Assembly: GCF_000588875.1 (NCBI RefSeq)
Contig: NZ_JEMV01000018.1
Coordinates: 1-64,000 of the forward strand
Reading direction: 5' to 3'
Length of the DNA: 64,000 bases
Source: Sphingobium sp. Ant17
GTDB taxonomy: Bacteria > Pseudomonadota > Alphaproteobacteria > Sphingomonadales > Sphingomonadaceae
Position 1 is the first letter of the stretch; every line of letters begins with the position of its first letter. The notes beneath the pieces were generated by a model. That model was given only the letters and a program-made list of their open reading frames with translations. It had not been told where the DNA came from and did no database searches. Below are positions 34,986 through 44,161 of the stretch, one piece after another. The translations under genes and the position numbers were made by a program.

Positions 34986-37661
34986 GAAGGCTACGCTCAT
35001 CGACGCCGCGATGGTGGTGCCGATCTTGTAGCGGTTATAGAAGACGCGGTTGCCGTCCTGCTCCTGGAACTCCTGGAACTTGCGGCCCAGGATGTTACGG
35101 GCTTCGAACTTGAACTCGCTATTGATACCGCCAGGCAGCAGGACGCCTTGACGCGCGACGAAGTCGAGTTGGACACCCGGCCGTTCCTTGATGTCCGGCT
35201 GCAGGCTCGGACCACGGCTGGTGACGCGGTCGCTGGCATAGGTCAGCAACAAGGTCTGCTGCGACAGCTTGTCCGTGTCTTCCAGGCCGATCTGCAGGTT
35301 GACAAGATGGTCCGACTGGCCCGTCAACGGCACGCCGTCGAGGAAGAAGTCGGAAGCGGCTGGTGGATCACCGATCGTGTAGGTGTACGGAATGGTCGTA
35401 TCACCCTCCCCAACCTTCAATTCCGATTGGGTATAGGTATAGTTACCAATCAGAACGATCCGGCGCGCGGCAAAGAAATCGGAATTCGAAAAACCGTCGA
35501 GCGGGATATATTTCTGCACTTCCAGTTCAGCACCATAAAGCGTCGCCTCTGGCGCATTGGCGAAGCTGGTAGTGACGATATAGGTGTCCGTGATCGTCGT
35601 GTAGGTCTCGATCGGATTGTCGATCTTCTTGTAGAAGGCCGCTGCCGTGATCCGTTCGTCACGTCCCATATACCATTCCGCCCGAATGTCCGCATTCCAC
35701 AGCTGGCTGTCCTTGAGGAAAGGATTGCCGCGGAAGAAACGGTTGGATTCGACGTCCAGATAGGGCTGGGCGATCAGTTCGCGGAACTGCGGGCGCGCAA
35801 TTGTCTTGGACGCACTGGCCCGCAATTGGAGACCTCTGGCCGCCTCAAGCGTGACCGTCACCGCAGGCAACCAATAATCCTTGCGGATTTCATTAAACGG
35901 GGTTGTGCCTGTATTATAGACGTCCAGGCCGGTCACCGACATGTCGCCCTTTTCATAACGGACACCGGCATTGACCGAGAAGCCTGGAAGCAATTCTGCC
36001 TGAACTTGCCCATAGCCTGCATGAGTACGCAGCGCCGCGTCATACACCGGATATTCGCCCGAAAAATCGATCAGGCCGATGTTATAAAGCTGGATCGAGG
36101 CATCCGAAAGCAGGAAGTCAGGGCGCAGTTGCTGCACGGGAACAGGCAGGTTGACCGCATCGAAATGCAGCTCATAGCGCGAAGACCGGCGCTTGGTGTC
36201 GTTGAAGGCATAGCCTGCCGTCAGCGAGAAGCCCGGTGCGATCTTGTAGCTCAGATCGACGCCGGCGAACCACAGATCTTCGTTCAGGTCGCTGAAGGTT
36301 ACCGACGCGTCGCCGCGCTGGCGGTTGAGAGCGTTGACGAACCGGTCACCGACCGGATCGATCGCCAGGTCGCGATTGGTGCGAACATAGACGAATTCGC
36401 GCTCATAGGGCGCCTCACGCTGCGAATTGGCAAAGCCGCCGCGCATGTCGAGGCTAAGCGCGTCGGACAATTTGAATTCACCAACCAGCTGGGTGTCGAT
36501 CAGTTGACGCTCATACCAGGCGGTATTCTGTTGCAGGAAGTCGGCTTCCTGGATGGTGCCGTCATTCTGGCCGATCGCCAGCGCGCTCCGCTTCAACGTG
36601 TCGCGAATATAGAGGTTGGTCCAGCGCAGTTTCTGGTCACCCAGTTCGAGCCCGAAGCCAACCAGGCCGTTGACCGTCACTTCATTGTCGGTGCTGACCT
36701 GATTATAGCTTCGGCCTGCACCCGCCGCGACGTCGAGCGACGCCTGTTGCAGATTTTCGCGCGTGCGCCATTTGTTGGCATAGGATGCCGTCGCGATCAC
36801 GCCCAAACGACCGTCGCTGCCGACATCAACGGCGGTGCCGCCGTTGATCGAACCAGAGAAGTTGAACGGCAGGCTGTTGGTCCGCTGAACGACCGAGGTA
36901 TCGGAGTTCAGGAACTGCATCGAAATGGCCTGCTGCTCGGCACTGGTCAAATTGGCAAAGGGAACGCCGCTACCAAAGGCCTGCGCCAGCAATGGCGGCA
37001 CATCGCGCGAACTATCGTCAAAGCCGGTCCAGTCGGACTTGGCACCATAATGGGTATAGCCCATCTGCCCCGACGTTTCGGTGTTGGCCGAGCTGCCAAC
37101 GCCAATTTCCAGATAGCTTTCGCTCGGGATGGCCTTGGTGGTCAGGTTGATGACGCCGCCGCCGAATTCACCGGGGAAGTTGACCGAATAGGTCTTCTGC
37201 ACCAGCGTCGATGCGATCACGCTGGTCGGAAAGATGTCGAGCGGAACGACGCGCTTCAAAGGCTCGGGGCTGGGCAACGGCGAACCGTTGAGCAAGGCGA
37301 GCGAATAACGATCGCCAAGGCCGCGGACATAGACATAACCGCCCGACACGACCGACAGACCGGTCACGCGCTGGAGCGAACCGGCGATATCGCCTTCGCC
37401 CGTCCGCTTGATGTCGGCCGCGGACAGGACGTTGACCACCTGAGGCGCGGATTGCGAGATGTTGGACGTGCGGCGACCGGTAACGACAATGTCCGCGCCG
37501 GGGATCGACACATCGACATTACCGGCATCGGCATCGGCTTCTTCGGCGGTGGGCGGCGACACCGCGCCGCCGGCATCGGCACCGGTTTGCGCCATAGCCG
37601 CAGGTGCGACCAGAGCGGATGAAATCAGGAGCAGGCGCGCCAGGCTGAGCGGCTTCGACAT
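34983..37661 (-). CDS. TonB-dependent outer-membrane receptor
   Basis: 892 aa from ATG 37661, which has a GGGGGA ribosome-binding site. Signal peptide LLLISSALVAPAAMAQ; a TonB-box-like DIVVTGRR; plug domain with VYVRGLGDRYSLALLNGSPL and FPGEFGGGVINLTTKA; then a beta-barrel with the C-terminal strand ending in Phe (IAASMSVAF). It is downstream of the large lipoprotein gene on the same strand, 92 bp apart, with a hairpin between. The substrate is unknown. Position next to the gsp operon and a PHO-like promoter suggests a role in phosphate-limited growth (inference). Confidence 0.92.
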   Translation of the reverse strand: MSKPLSLARLLLISSALVAPAAMAQTGADAGGAVSPPTAEEADADAGNVDVSIPGADIVVTGRRTSNISQSAPQVVNVLSAADIKRTGEGDIAGSLQRVTGLSVVSGGYVYVRGLGDRYSLALLNGSPLPSPEPLKRVVPLDIFPTSVIASTLVQKTYSVNFPGEFGGGVINLTTKAIPSESYLEIGVGSSANTETSGQMGYTHYGAKSDWTGFDDSSRDVPPLLAQAFGSGVPFANLTSAEQQAISMQFLNSDTSVVQRTNSLPFNFSGSINGGTAVDVGSDGRLGVIATASYANKWRTRENLQQASLDVAAGAGRSYNQVSTDNEVTVNGLVGFGLELGDQKLRWTNLYIRDTLKRSALAIGQNDGTIQEADFLQQNTAWYERQLIDTQLVGEFKLSDALSLDMRGGFANSQREAPYEREFVYVRTNRDLAIDPVGDRFVNALNRQRGDASVTFSDLNEDLWFAGVDLSYKIAPGFSLTAGYAFNDTKRRSSRYELHFDAVNLPVPVQQLRPDFLLSDASIQLYNIGLIDFSGEYPVYDAALRTHAGYGQVQAELLPGFSVNAGVRYEKGDMSVTGLDVYNTGTTPFNEIRKDYWLPAVTVTLEAARGLQLRASASKTIARPQFRELIAQPYLDVESNRFFRGNPFLKDSQLWNADIRAEWYMGRDERITAAAFYKKIDNPIETYTTITDTYIVTTSFANAPEATLYGAELEVQKYIPLDGFSNSDFFAARRIVLIGNYTYTQSELKVGEGDTTIPYTYTIGDPPAASDFFLDGVPLTGQSDHLVNLQIGLEDTDKLSQQTLLLTYASDRVTSRGPSLQPDIKERPGVQLDFVARQGVLLPGGINSEFKFEARNILGRKFQEFQEQDGNRVFYNRYKIGTTIAASMSVAF

Positions 37662-37699
37662 GCTAAATGTCCCCCTTTGGGATATGCAGTGCAAAAGAA

Positions 37700-37731
37700 G
37701 GCGGGGAAGCGCAAATGCACGCTCCCCCGCC
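37700..37731. other. Intergenic hairpin between lipoprotein and TonB-receptor genes
   Basis: GGCGGGG-AAGCG pairs with CGCT-CCCCCGCC. There is no T-run, so it may act as a processing or partial-termination site that lowers receptor expression relative to the lipoprotein. Confidence 0.6.
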
Positions 37732-37753
37732 CCTGTTGAGGTCGTGGGTCCGA

Positions 37754-39347
37754 TCAGGTCGTCGGAATGGCGGTGCAGTTACCGCTGGCGCTGCCGAAGC
37801 TGGCGGTCACCGAGTTGCAGGTCCAGCCGGCATACCAGGTGTCGCTGCTGTCCTTGACCGCACCGATATAGTTGGTCGTGTCGAACGCGGCGTCGAGCGT
37901 CTTGGGATCGACCGCAGCGCGCGCCGTCTCGGTCGGACCGTTGATGAACAGGCTGGTCAGCGAGGGGGTGTAGCTGATCGTGCTGTTGGCACCGGCTTCG
38001 AAGATCGACTGGACGGCGGCGGCATCGACGCCACGGCTGCCCCTATACGGCGTGCTGTTGCACTGCATCACCACCGAGATGTAGCGCGGTTTGCCGGCAT
38101 CCTGCAGCGCCGTATCGGCGTCACGGGTTGTGGTCGTGCTATCGATACGCAGGCAAGTATTCATCGGCGAAACAATGATACCGTTGGCCAGCGTCAAATC
38201 CGCACCGCCGCGCAGCAGCATGCTGCGCCATTGCTGCCCGTCGTCGAACGATGAATGTAGGTGAAGTTTGCGATCTTCACATACTGACGCGGCAACGCAT
38301 CTTCGCCATTGTTGGCAGCCGTACCACCGTTGGAGTCGGTTTCAAGGAAACCGTCGCCAATGTCGTTGCCAGCGCGCTGGGCACTGATGACATATTGTAC
38401 GGTGCCGCGATAACCGACGTCGGAGTCGAAGTTGTCGTCTTCGTTGCCGGTCAGCACCAGATGCTTGAAGTGGACGTTGCCACCGAAAGCTTCGATACCA
38501 TCGTCCGAGCTGTTGTGGACCTGGATGTGGTCAAGCTGCGTGCCGGTGCCGACACCCGATGGGGTCAGACCCTGCAACTCGCTACCGCCGGTAAGGGCGA
38601 AGCCCGAATAACGGATCTGGACGTAGGACATGCGGCCCGAATTGTCGGCGTCATTGGCACCGCCATAGAGCGCGCCGCTGCTGCCTTCGGTATCGCGCTC
38701 GCAGGCCACCGTACCAGCGGCTGCGGCAGGCGCGATGCAATCGGTGATGCGCGCACGGCCAAGCAGAACGACGCCGCCCCACTGTTGCGACGTCTGATCG
38801 TCGGCGTTGCCCAGGACATTCGATTCGCTGGTGAAGATGATCGGCTGCGACGCAGTGCCGACAGCATTGATCCTGTTGCCGCGGTTCACCGCCAAATAGG
38901 ACGCACCGGTCGTGGCGAACACGACAACGCCGGGCTCGATGTTCAACGTGACTTCATTGTTGGTGCTGGCAGCGCCCTGGTCAGTGCCGACATCGACACG
39001 GCCGGGCAGCGAGTAAAGAACGCCGGCAACCTTGGGCAGGGTGGTGCTTTCCGTGAAGCGCGCGGGGAAACCGCAGTTCAGCCAGGTGTTGCCATTCTTG
39101 TCCGAAATGGTGCCGCGCGCGGTCAGGTCAGCCGAACCGGAAATGTTCGGGCATTCCGCAGCCGGCGTCACGCCGGTCGGCGTGGGGGTCGGGGTCGGCG
39201 TGGGGGTCGGCGTCGGCGTTGGCGTCGGCGCGGGGATGACAATGGTGCCTTCGCCCGGCGAAGAAATGTCGTCGGCGCCGCAAGCGCTCAGACTACGCAG
39301 GCGCAGCTCGCCATCAGGATCGTTTGGATACGGTTAATCTTGGCCAT
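37754..39347 (-). CDS. Large surface lipoprotein with Pro-Thr linker (two frameshifts)
   Basis: 531 aa when restored. ATG 39347 has GGAG upstream; the signal ends in lipobox LSAC. A PTPTPT repeat linker (codons at 39178-39232) leads to a large domain rich in beta-strand/Asn turns (VTLNIEPGVVVFATTG; IIFTSESNVLG; WGGVVLLGRARI; IQVHNSSDDGIEAFGG), likely a parallel beta-helix. One base is lost near 39298-39303 (between signal and lipobox) and another near 38225-38245. Next to it are a TonB receptor and a type II secretion operon. As I recall, Caulobacter has a phosphate-induced extracellular lipoprotein (ElpS) exported by its adjacent type II system; this gene is a candidate counterpart. Confidence 0.75.
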
Positions 39348-39494
39348 GTCGTCTCCGCTCCGGCGTATCGCCGGGATATGTTCAGGATGCGGAGCGCAGG
39401 GGAAAATCGAATCGGATAACGCCCCCTGTCACCCTCGAAGACGGCAGGTAGGCGCAGCACGTGACAGGCTTGTTGGCGTTTCGTGACGATGGCA

Positions 39495-39531
39495 CGTCAT
39501 TTAAATGACGGTTTGATGACTTTTATGTCAT
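39495..39531. promoter_or_regulatory. Putative PHO box upstream of the lipoprotein gene
   Basis: On the minus strand AAGTCATCAAACCGTCAT (39505-39522) has two GTCAT units at an 11-bp period and matches 14 of 18 PHO-box positions. It overlaps the palindrome CGTCATTTAAATGACG (39495-39510). A further GTCAT in the opposite orientation is at 39527-39531. It lies about 160 bp before the lipoprotein start. Confidence 0.65.
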
Positions 39532-39614
39532 TGCTATTACAGTTGGTGGCGGAGCGACAGGAAATGCGGCTCGCACCAACCGCACTCCCCGGCCACCTTA
39601 ACCGCGCCGGACGG

Positions 39615-39997
39615 TCAACGCATAGCGTAGCTTGCTTGTACCCGACCTATCGCGCGTCGCGCAATGTCGCGCGATGAAGCCTCGTCCCCATTGGCGAGTA
39701 CCAGGATCGATTCCGGCGCGAACCGCGCGCTCTTATAGGCGTCATGTGCGTCGGCAATCCGCCCCATGCCCAGATACGCATGACCAAGATTGATAAGCCG
39801 CGCTGGATCGCTTGCGGCGTCTGGGCGGACAGCGTTCAAGCGTCGCGCTGCCTTGTCGAAATCGCCACGCATCAGCGCGCCGGCGGCCAGGCGACCGTCA
39901 GGAACGCCCACGACCACCACCTCATCCGGCGCAGCTGGGCGATGCCCGGCGCGACACAGGCCAGCGCAAACCCCATGATAACCGCTACCGTCTTCAT
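39615..39997 (-). CDS. Small exported TPR-like protein (one frameshift)
   Basis: 127 aa when restored. ATG 39997 has AGGAG eight bases upstream. Signal peptide MKTVAVIMGFALACVAPGIA. A base is missing at about 39930-39935, after which the frame gives APDEVVVVGVPDGRLAAG and a helical repeat (ALMRGDFDKAARRL; INLGHAYLGMGRIADAHDAY) resembling one or two tetratricopeptide units. It precedes the lipoprotein and TonB-receptor genes on the same strand. Function unknown; a periplasmic adaptor for that pair is possible. Confidence 0.65.
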
Positions 39998-40295
39998 CGC
40001 ATTTCTCCTGAAAAAAACTTCTTACTATAGTCAGGATTATTTCATTTAGATGACATGAGCGCAAGACCGAGCAATGGCGCAGAAAATGATTTAGTATTGC
40101 GTAAAAACAATGGGTTACAAATATTTCATCGCATTGTCATAAAAGCGTAATCGAAAAGACAGCCGAATGTCCATCGATTCGCGTCGCGATTCGCGGTTGG
40201 ATCGGCGCACGCAGGGCGATCTCATGATGACAATGTCGGGGGATGAAGGTCCGGGAGGTTCTGTTGCCCGGCCCCCCCGGAGGCCGCTGAATTCC
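39998..40295. other. Intergenic region between the TPR-like gene and ssrA
   Basis: No convincing gene. It holds a weak GTCAT-type site upstream of the TPR-like gene (minus strand ATGTCATCTAAATGAAAT, 40039-40056, 12 of 18 positions). It also holds the first copy of a 13-bp direct repeat, TTCTGTTGCCCGG at 40259-40271, whose second copy is at 40297-40309, and a C7 run at 40272-40278. Confidence 0.5.
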
Positions 40296-40607
40296 CTTCT
40301 GTTGCCCGGTGGGTTCAACCGCGCTATTTTAGGGTAACGTCAGGCCGTGAGGCCCTCAGTTACGCTGCAATGGCGAGTGCTTCGTTATCGTTGGCACTTG
40401 TGAGTTTTGCACAGTTTAACGGCTTACACGGGCCGGGTAAAAACATCGCCTTTGAACACACGTCGATCCTAGTTCGGCCCCGTCAGACATCCCGCCAGGC
40501 ATGACACCCATCGGGATATGTGGTGGAACCGCCGGGTACTGCCCCCGGGTCCGCTGCGTCTATTATACGACACAATTTATCACCATAGCCGGGCGAACCC
40601 GGCACCC
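40296..40607 (-). ncRNA. ssrA: Two-piece (circularly permuted) tmRNA
   Basis: On the minus strand the acceptor piece comes first (from about 40607) and ends at 40521 with a T-arm-like hairpin and GGTTCCACCA. After a 39-nt spacer the coding piece begins at 40481 with GGGGCCGAACTAGGATCGAC. The acceptor stem pairs GGGGCCG with CGGTTCC-type sequence (two G-U pairs). The tag reading frame at 40360-40395 encodes ANDNEALAIAA then TAA. tmRNA with SmpB rescues stalled ribosomes and tags the product for ClpXP. The exact 3' end of the coding piece is not certain. Permuted ssrA is characteristic of alphaproteobacteria. Confidence 0.93.
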
Positions 40608-40638
40608 TCTATATGCGCGCGCCTGCCCGGCTTTTCAA
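40608..40638 (-). promoter_or_regulatory. Putative sigma70 promoter of ssrA
   Basis: Minus-strand TTGAAA (40633-40638) and CATATA (40610-40615) are separated by 17 bp; TATAGA overlaps two bases further. The tmRNA acceptor piece starts just downstream. Confidence 0.55.
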
Positions 40639-40673
40639 GATGTTCCGTCAGCGTTGCGCGCCGACGGCCTCTA

Positions 40674-40907
40674 TCAGCCCGCCGACCGTGGCTGCCGCGC
40701 CAGGAACAGGGACGACCGCACCACCGGCGTATCGATCAGCTTGCCCTTCATCAGCGTCCGCAAACGCTCTGCCCCGTCTGGGTTCAGCATCACGACCCGC
40801 GTGCCGCCAGCGGGCAGAGCCTCGATGGTTGAAATCGCCAGCGCGTGGCGTTCGCACATCGCCTTGACGTCGGCCAGTTCGGCCTTGATATTGATCGCGC
40901 GGCTCAT
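40674..40907 (-). CDS. Conserved small hypothetical protein
   Basis: 77 aa from ATG 40907 (MSRAINIKAELADVKAMCERH), preceded by an AGGG-type site; the longer open frame upstream is low in coding quality. The sequence is a compact alpha/beta chain (IEALPAGGTRVVMLNPDGAERLRTL) with no membrane segment and no motif I can name. It is positioned just upstream of the ssrA promoter on the same strand and divergent from trpG. Similar small proteins seem common in sphingomonads (recollection). Confidence 0.7.
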   Translation of the reverse strand: MSRAINIKAELADVKAMCERHALAISTIEALPAGGTRVVMLNPDGAERLRTLMKGKLIDTPVVRSSLFLARQPRSAG

Positions 40908-41163
40908 ATGCCCTGGTCCTTCGAACCAGTGCGACAGCCTATATAATGGTTGAGATCGGCCAAGATGGGCGCTCCTTGCTGGCAAGCGGGAGCGCGATCG
41001 TCTCTCGGTCACGCGAATGCTTGCAGGCAGGGTTCGCGTCGATGGCTGCCCATAGCAGGCGCACCGCCCTGTTGTCGCGCTGTTTCGGCTGCGACATTTC
41101 TTATCGAACAGGGGCATAGGACCGCTTCCCCTCGCCCGCCGACCGCCCTATAGCCTTGTCCCC

Positions 41164-41754
41164 ATGATCCTCGTCATCGACAATTATGACAGCTTTACCT
41201 GGAACCTGGTCCATTATCTGATGGAGTTGGGCGCGCGGGTCGAAGTCGTCCGCAACGACGCCATTTCGGCGGGCCAGGCCCTCTCCAGCGGCGCCAAAGC
41301 CTTCCTGCTATCGCCCGGTCCTTGCACCCCCAATGAAGCAGGGGTCAGCCTCGACCTCGTCGCCGCCTGCGCCGACGCGGGCGCGCCGCTGCTTGGCGTA
41401 TGCCTTGGCCATCAGGCGATCGGCCAGCATTTCGGCGGCAAGGTCGTGCGCGGCGGCCTGATGCACGGCAAGACCTCACCCGTCACCCATGATGGCACGG
41501 GCTTGTTCGTGGGCATCCCCTCGCCCTTCACCGCCACCCGCTATCACTCGCTGATCGTCGAGGATATTCCCGCCGACCTGGTGGTCAATGCGACCAGCGA
41601 AGACGGCTCGGTCATGGGCTTCCGCCACGCGACGCTGCCGATCCACTCGGTCCAGTTCCACCCCGAGAGCATCGCGACCGAACATGGCCATGACATGCTG
41701 GCCAATTTCATGACGATCGCTGGCATGAAGGTGAAGGCGCGCGAGGCCGCCTGA
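41164..41754 (+). CDS. trpG: Anthranilate synthase glutamine amidotransferase subunit TrpG
   Basis: 196 aa class I glutamine amidotransferase supplying ammonia to TrpE (or PabB). The catalytic Cys is in [13 protein letters not shown], and the His-Glu pair in [23 protein letters not shown] at the start and [13 protein letters not shown] are family marks. First gene of trpG-trpD-trpC-moaC-moeA; trpE is not in this window. No leader peptide with Trp codons was found in the 256 bp upstream. Confidence 0.95.
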   Translation: MILVIDNYDSFTWNLVHYLMELGARVEVVRNDAISAGQALSSGAKAFLLSPGPCTPNEAGVSLDLVAACADAGAPLLGVCLGHQAIGQHFGGKVVRGGLMHGKTSPVTHDGTGLFVGIPSPFTATRYHSLIVEDIPADLVVNATSEDGSVMGFRHATLPIHSVQFHPESIATEHGHDMLANFMTIAGMKVKAREAA

Positions 41755-41913
41755 CGTCTGTCCTATCGGGATGGGCTTTGCTATGCTGCGCCAGTCACTT
41801 TCCCAATCTGTCGGCAATAGGAAATCATATTTCAAAATGTGCGGGAAAAGTGCGAAGTTAAGCCCTATCGCCCTCTCGACTTACCGGCCCTACCCCGACT
41901 AAGGCGAAGCCTC

Positions 41914-42906
41914 ATGACCCGCCTGCCCGACCCCTCTTCACCGCTCGACGCGCAGGCTGCCGCCATCGCTTTCGACTTGCTGTTCGACGCGGACCTGCCG
42001 GAGGCGGAGATCGCGACCTTCCTCGTCACCATGGCCCGGCGCGGCGAAAGCGCGATCGAGATTGCGGCTGCCGCCCGCGCCATGCGCGCCCGCATGATCC
42101 CGGTCACCGCACCCTCTGGCGCGATCGATGTTTGCGGCACCGGCGGCGATGGCCATCATACGCTCAACGTCTCGACCGCCGTCTCGCTGGTCGTAGCCGC
42201 CGCTGGCGTGCCGGTCGCCAAACATGGCAATCGCGCCGCTTCCTCCAAGGCCGGAGCAGCCGACACGCTCGAAGCCCTGGGCCTGAACCTCGACCATGCC
42301 GCCACCACCGCCGAAGCGACGCTGGCGGATCTCGGCATCGGCTTCCTCTTCGCGCAAAACTACCATCCGGCGCTCAAGCGCCTTGGCCCCATTCGCAAGG
42401 CGATCGGTGAGCGGACCATCTTCAACCTGATGGGACCGCTGGCCAATCCCGCCGGCGTCCGCCGCCAACTCGTCGGCATCGCTCGCCCGGCCTATGTCCC
42501 CATCTATGCGGAGGCGCTTGCCGAACTCGGCGTCGATCGGGCGATGATCGTATCGGGTGACGAAGGGCTGGACGAACTCTCGCTCGCGGGCGGCAACGAC
42601 ATGGCGGAAGTCACGGGCCATCGCCTGATCGCGATGCACCGCATCACTGCCGCAGAACTTGGCCTGTCCACCCACCCGGTCGAAGCCATCAGAGGCGGGG
42701 ACGCGGCCCATAATGCCGCGGCCCTGCGCGCGCTGCTCCAGGGCGAAACCGGCCCTTATCGCGACGCGGTGCTGCTCAACGCCGCCGCCGCCCTCGTCGT
42801 CGCGGACGCCGTTGCCGACCTGCGCGAAGGCGTCGAGGAAGCCGCCGAGACGATCGACCGCGGCCTCGCCAACGCCCTGCTCCATTGCTGGATTGCCTAC
42901 ACATGA
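41914..42906 (+). CDS. trpD: Anthranilate phosphoribosyltransferase TrpD
   Basis: 330 aa. Catalyses the second step of tryptophan synthesis (anthranilate + PRPP). Motifs: [17 protein letters not shown] (PRPP loop), [34 protein letters not shown] 41914 has AAGGCGAAG upstream and gives the normal N-terminus; in-frame codons upstream are not family-like. A 159-bp gap separates it from trpG. It overlaps trpC by ATGA. Confidence 0.95.
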   Translation: MTRLPDPSSPLDAQAAAIAFDLLFDADLPEAEIATFLVTMARRGESAIEIAAAARAMRARMIPVTAPSGAIDVCGTGGDGHHTLNVSTAVSLVVAAAGVPVAKHGNRAASSKAGAADTLEALGLNLDHAATTAEATLADLGIGFLFAQNYHPALKRLGPIRKAIGERTIFNLMGPLANPAGVRRQLVGIARPAYVPIYAEALAELGVDRAMIVSGDEGLDELSLAGGNDMAEVTGHRLIAMHRITAAELGLSTHPVEAIRGGDAAHNAAALRALLQGETGPYRDAVLLNAAAALVVADAVADLREGVEEAAETIDRGLANALLHCWIAYT

Positions 42907-43694
42907 CCAACAAGCTGATCGAGATTTGCGATTTTAAGCGCGAAGATGTCGCCCGGCGCAAAGCCGCAACCAGCATCGCCGCGCTCCACGCCCGCGCCAG
43001 CGAACAGACGCCCCCGCGCGGCTTCCGCAAGGCGCTCGACGATGCGGCGCGCTCCGGCTTCGGCCTGATCGCCGAGGTCAAGAAGGCCAGTCCCTCCAAA
43101 GGCCTGATCCGCGAAGATTTCGATCCCCCCGCCCATGCCCGGGCCTATGCGGCGGGTGGCGCAGCCTGCCTGTCGGTGCTGACCGACGAACCCTATTTTC
43201 AGGGTCATGATGACTATCTGATCGCCGCCCGTTCCGCCTGCGCGCTGCCGGTCTTGCGTAAGGATTTCATCGTCGATCCCTGGCAGATCCTCGAAAGCCG
43301 CGCGCTCGGCGCCGACGCCATCCTCATCATCGTCGCCGCCCTGGACGATGGCCAGATGGCCGAGATCGAGGATATCGCGCTCGGCCTTGGCATGGACGCG
43401 CTTATAGAAGTGCATGACGAAGCCGAACTCGACCGCGCGCTCAAACTGCGCTCGCGCCTGATCGGCGTCAATAATCGCGACCTGCGCGATTTCACCGTCG
43501 ACTTCGCCCGCACCTATGAACTGGTGGGGAAAGCCCCTGAAGGCTGCACCTTCGTCGCCGAAAGCGGCCTCACCGGCCATGCCGACCTCACCGCCATGGC
43601 CGACCATGGCGTCCGCTGCTTCCTGGTCGGAGAAACATTGATGCGGCAGGCCGATGTCGAAGCCGCCACCCGCCACCTGTTGACCGGCGCATGA
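42903..43694 (+). CDS. trpC: Indole-3-glycerol phosphate synthase TrpC
   Basis: 263 aa TIM-barrel enzyme closing the indole ring. Motifs: [59 protein letters not shown]. The start overlaps the trpD stop (ATGA), and the stop overlaps moaC the same way, so the unit is translationally coupled. Confidence 0.96.
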   Translation: MTNKLIEICDFKREDVARRKAATSIAALHARASEQTPPRGFRKALDDAARSGFGLIAEVKKASPSKGLIREDFDPPAHARAYAAGGAACLSVLTDEPYFQGHDDYLIAARSACALPVLRKDFIVDPWQILESRALGADAILIIVAALDDGQMAEIEDIALGLGMDALIEVHDEAELDRALKLRSRLIGVNNRDLRDFTVDFARTYELVGKAPEGCTFVAESGLTGHADLTAMADHGVRCFLVGETLMRQADVEAATRHLLTGA

Positions 43695-44161
43695 GCGATC
43701 TCACCCATCTCGACCCCGACGGCGCAGCCCGCATGGTCGATGTATCGGCCAAGGCCGTGACCGCGCGCGAAGCGGTGGCCGACGGACGGATCGACATGAG
43801 CGAGGAAGCCGCCGCCGCGATCCTTGCGGGCCTGGTCAAGAAAGGCGACGTCCTCGCCGTCGCGCGGGTCGCAGGCATCATGGCCGCCAAGCGCACCGCC
43901 GATCTCATCCCGCTCTGCCACCCGATCGCGCTCAGCGCCGTGACGATCGATTTCGACCTGGACGACACCGGCGTCCGCGTCACCGCCACCGCCCGCACGG
44001 CGGGGCAGACGGGGGTCGAGATGGAAGCGCTGACCGCCGCCTCCGTGGCCCTGCTGACCATCTACGACATGGCCAAGGCGATCGATAAGGCGATGGTCAT
44101 CGACGGCGTCCGCTTGCTCAGCAAGACCGGCGGCAAGTCGGGCGACTGGCATAGGCCATGA
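43691..44161 (+). CDS. moaC: Cyclic pyranopterin monophosphate synthase MoaC
   Basis: 156 aa. Second enzyme in molybdenum cofactor synthesis. Motifs: [52 protein letters not shown] and the conserved Lys-rich end [14 protein letters not shown]. It sits between trpC and moeA with four-base overlaps on both sides. Confidence 0.96.
   Translation: MSDLTHLDPDGAARMVDVSAKAVTAREAVADGRIDMSEEAAAAILAGLVKKGDVLAVARVAGIMAAKRTADLIPLCHPIALSAVTIDFDLDDTGVRVTATARTAGQTGVEMEALTAASVALLTIYDMAKAIDKAMVIDGVRLLSKTGGKSGDWHRP

Noticed and set aside
35148..37622. 824-codon plus-strand open frame opposite the TonB receptor
   Set aside because: Antisense to a clear receptor with signal peptide, plug and barrel; the translation is rich in Arg/Gln/Asp and has no domain.
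38251..39486. Plus-strand open frame opposite the lipoprotein
   Set aside because: It mirrors a gene with lipobox and PT repeat, has no recognisable domain, and starts and ends without signals.
39998..40640. Possible short genes between the TPR-like gene and the small hypothetical gene
   Set aside because: The stretch from 40296 is the tmRNA, and the rest shows no coding pattern or start signal.
40908..41163. Trp attenuator before trpG
   Set aside because: No leader peptide with tandem Trp codons and no convincing competing hairpins were found.
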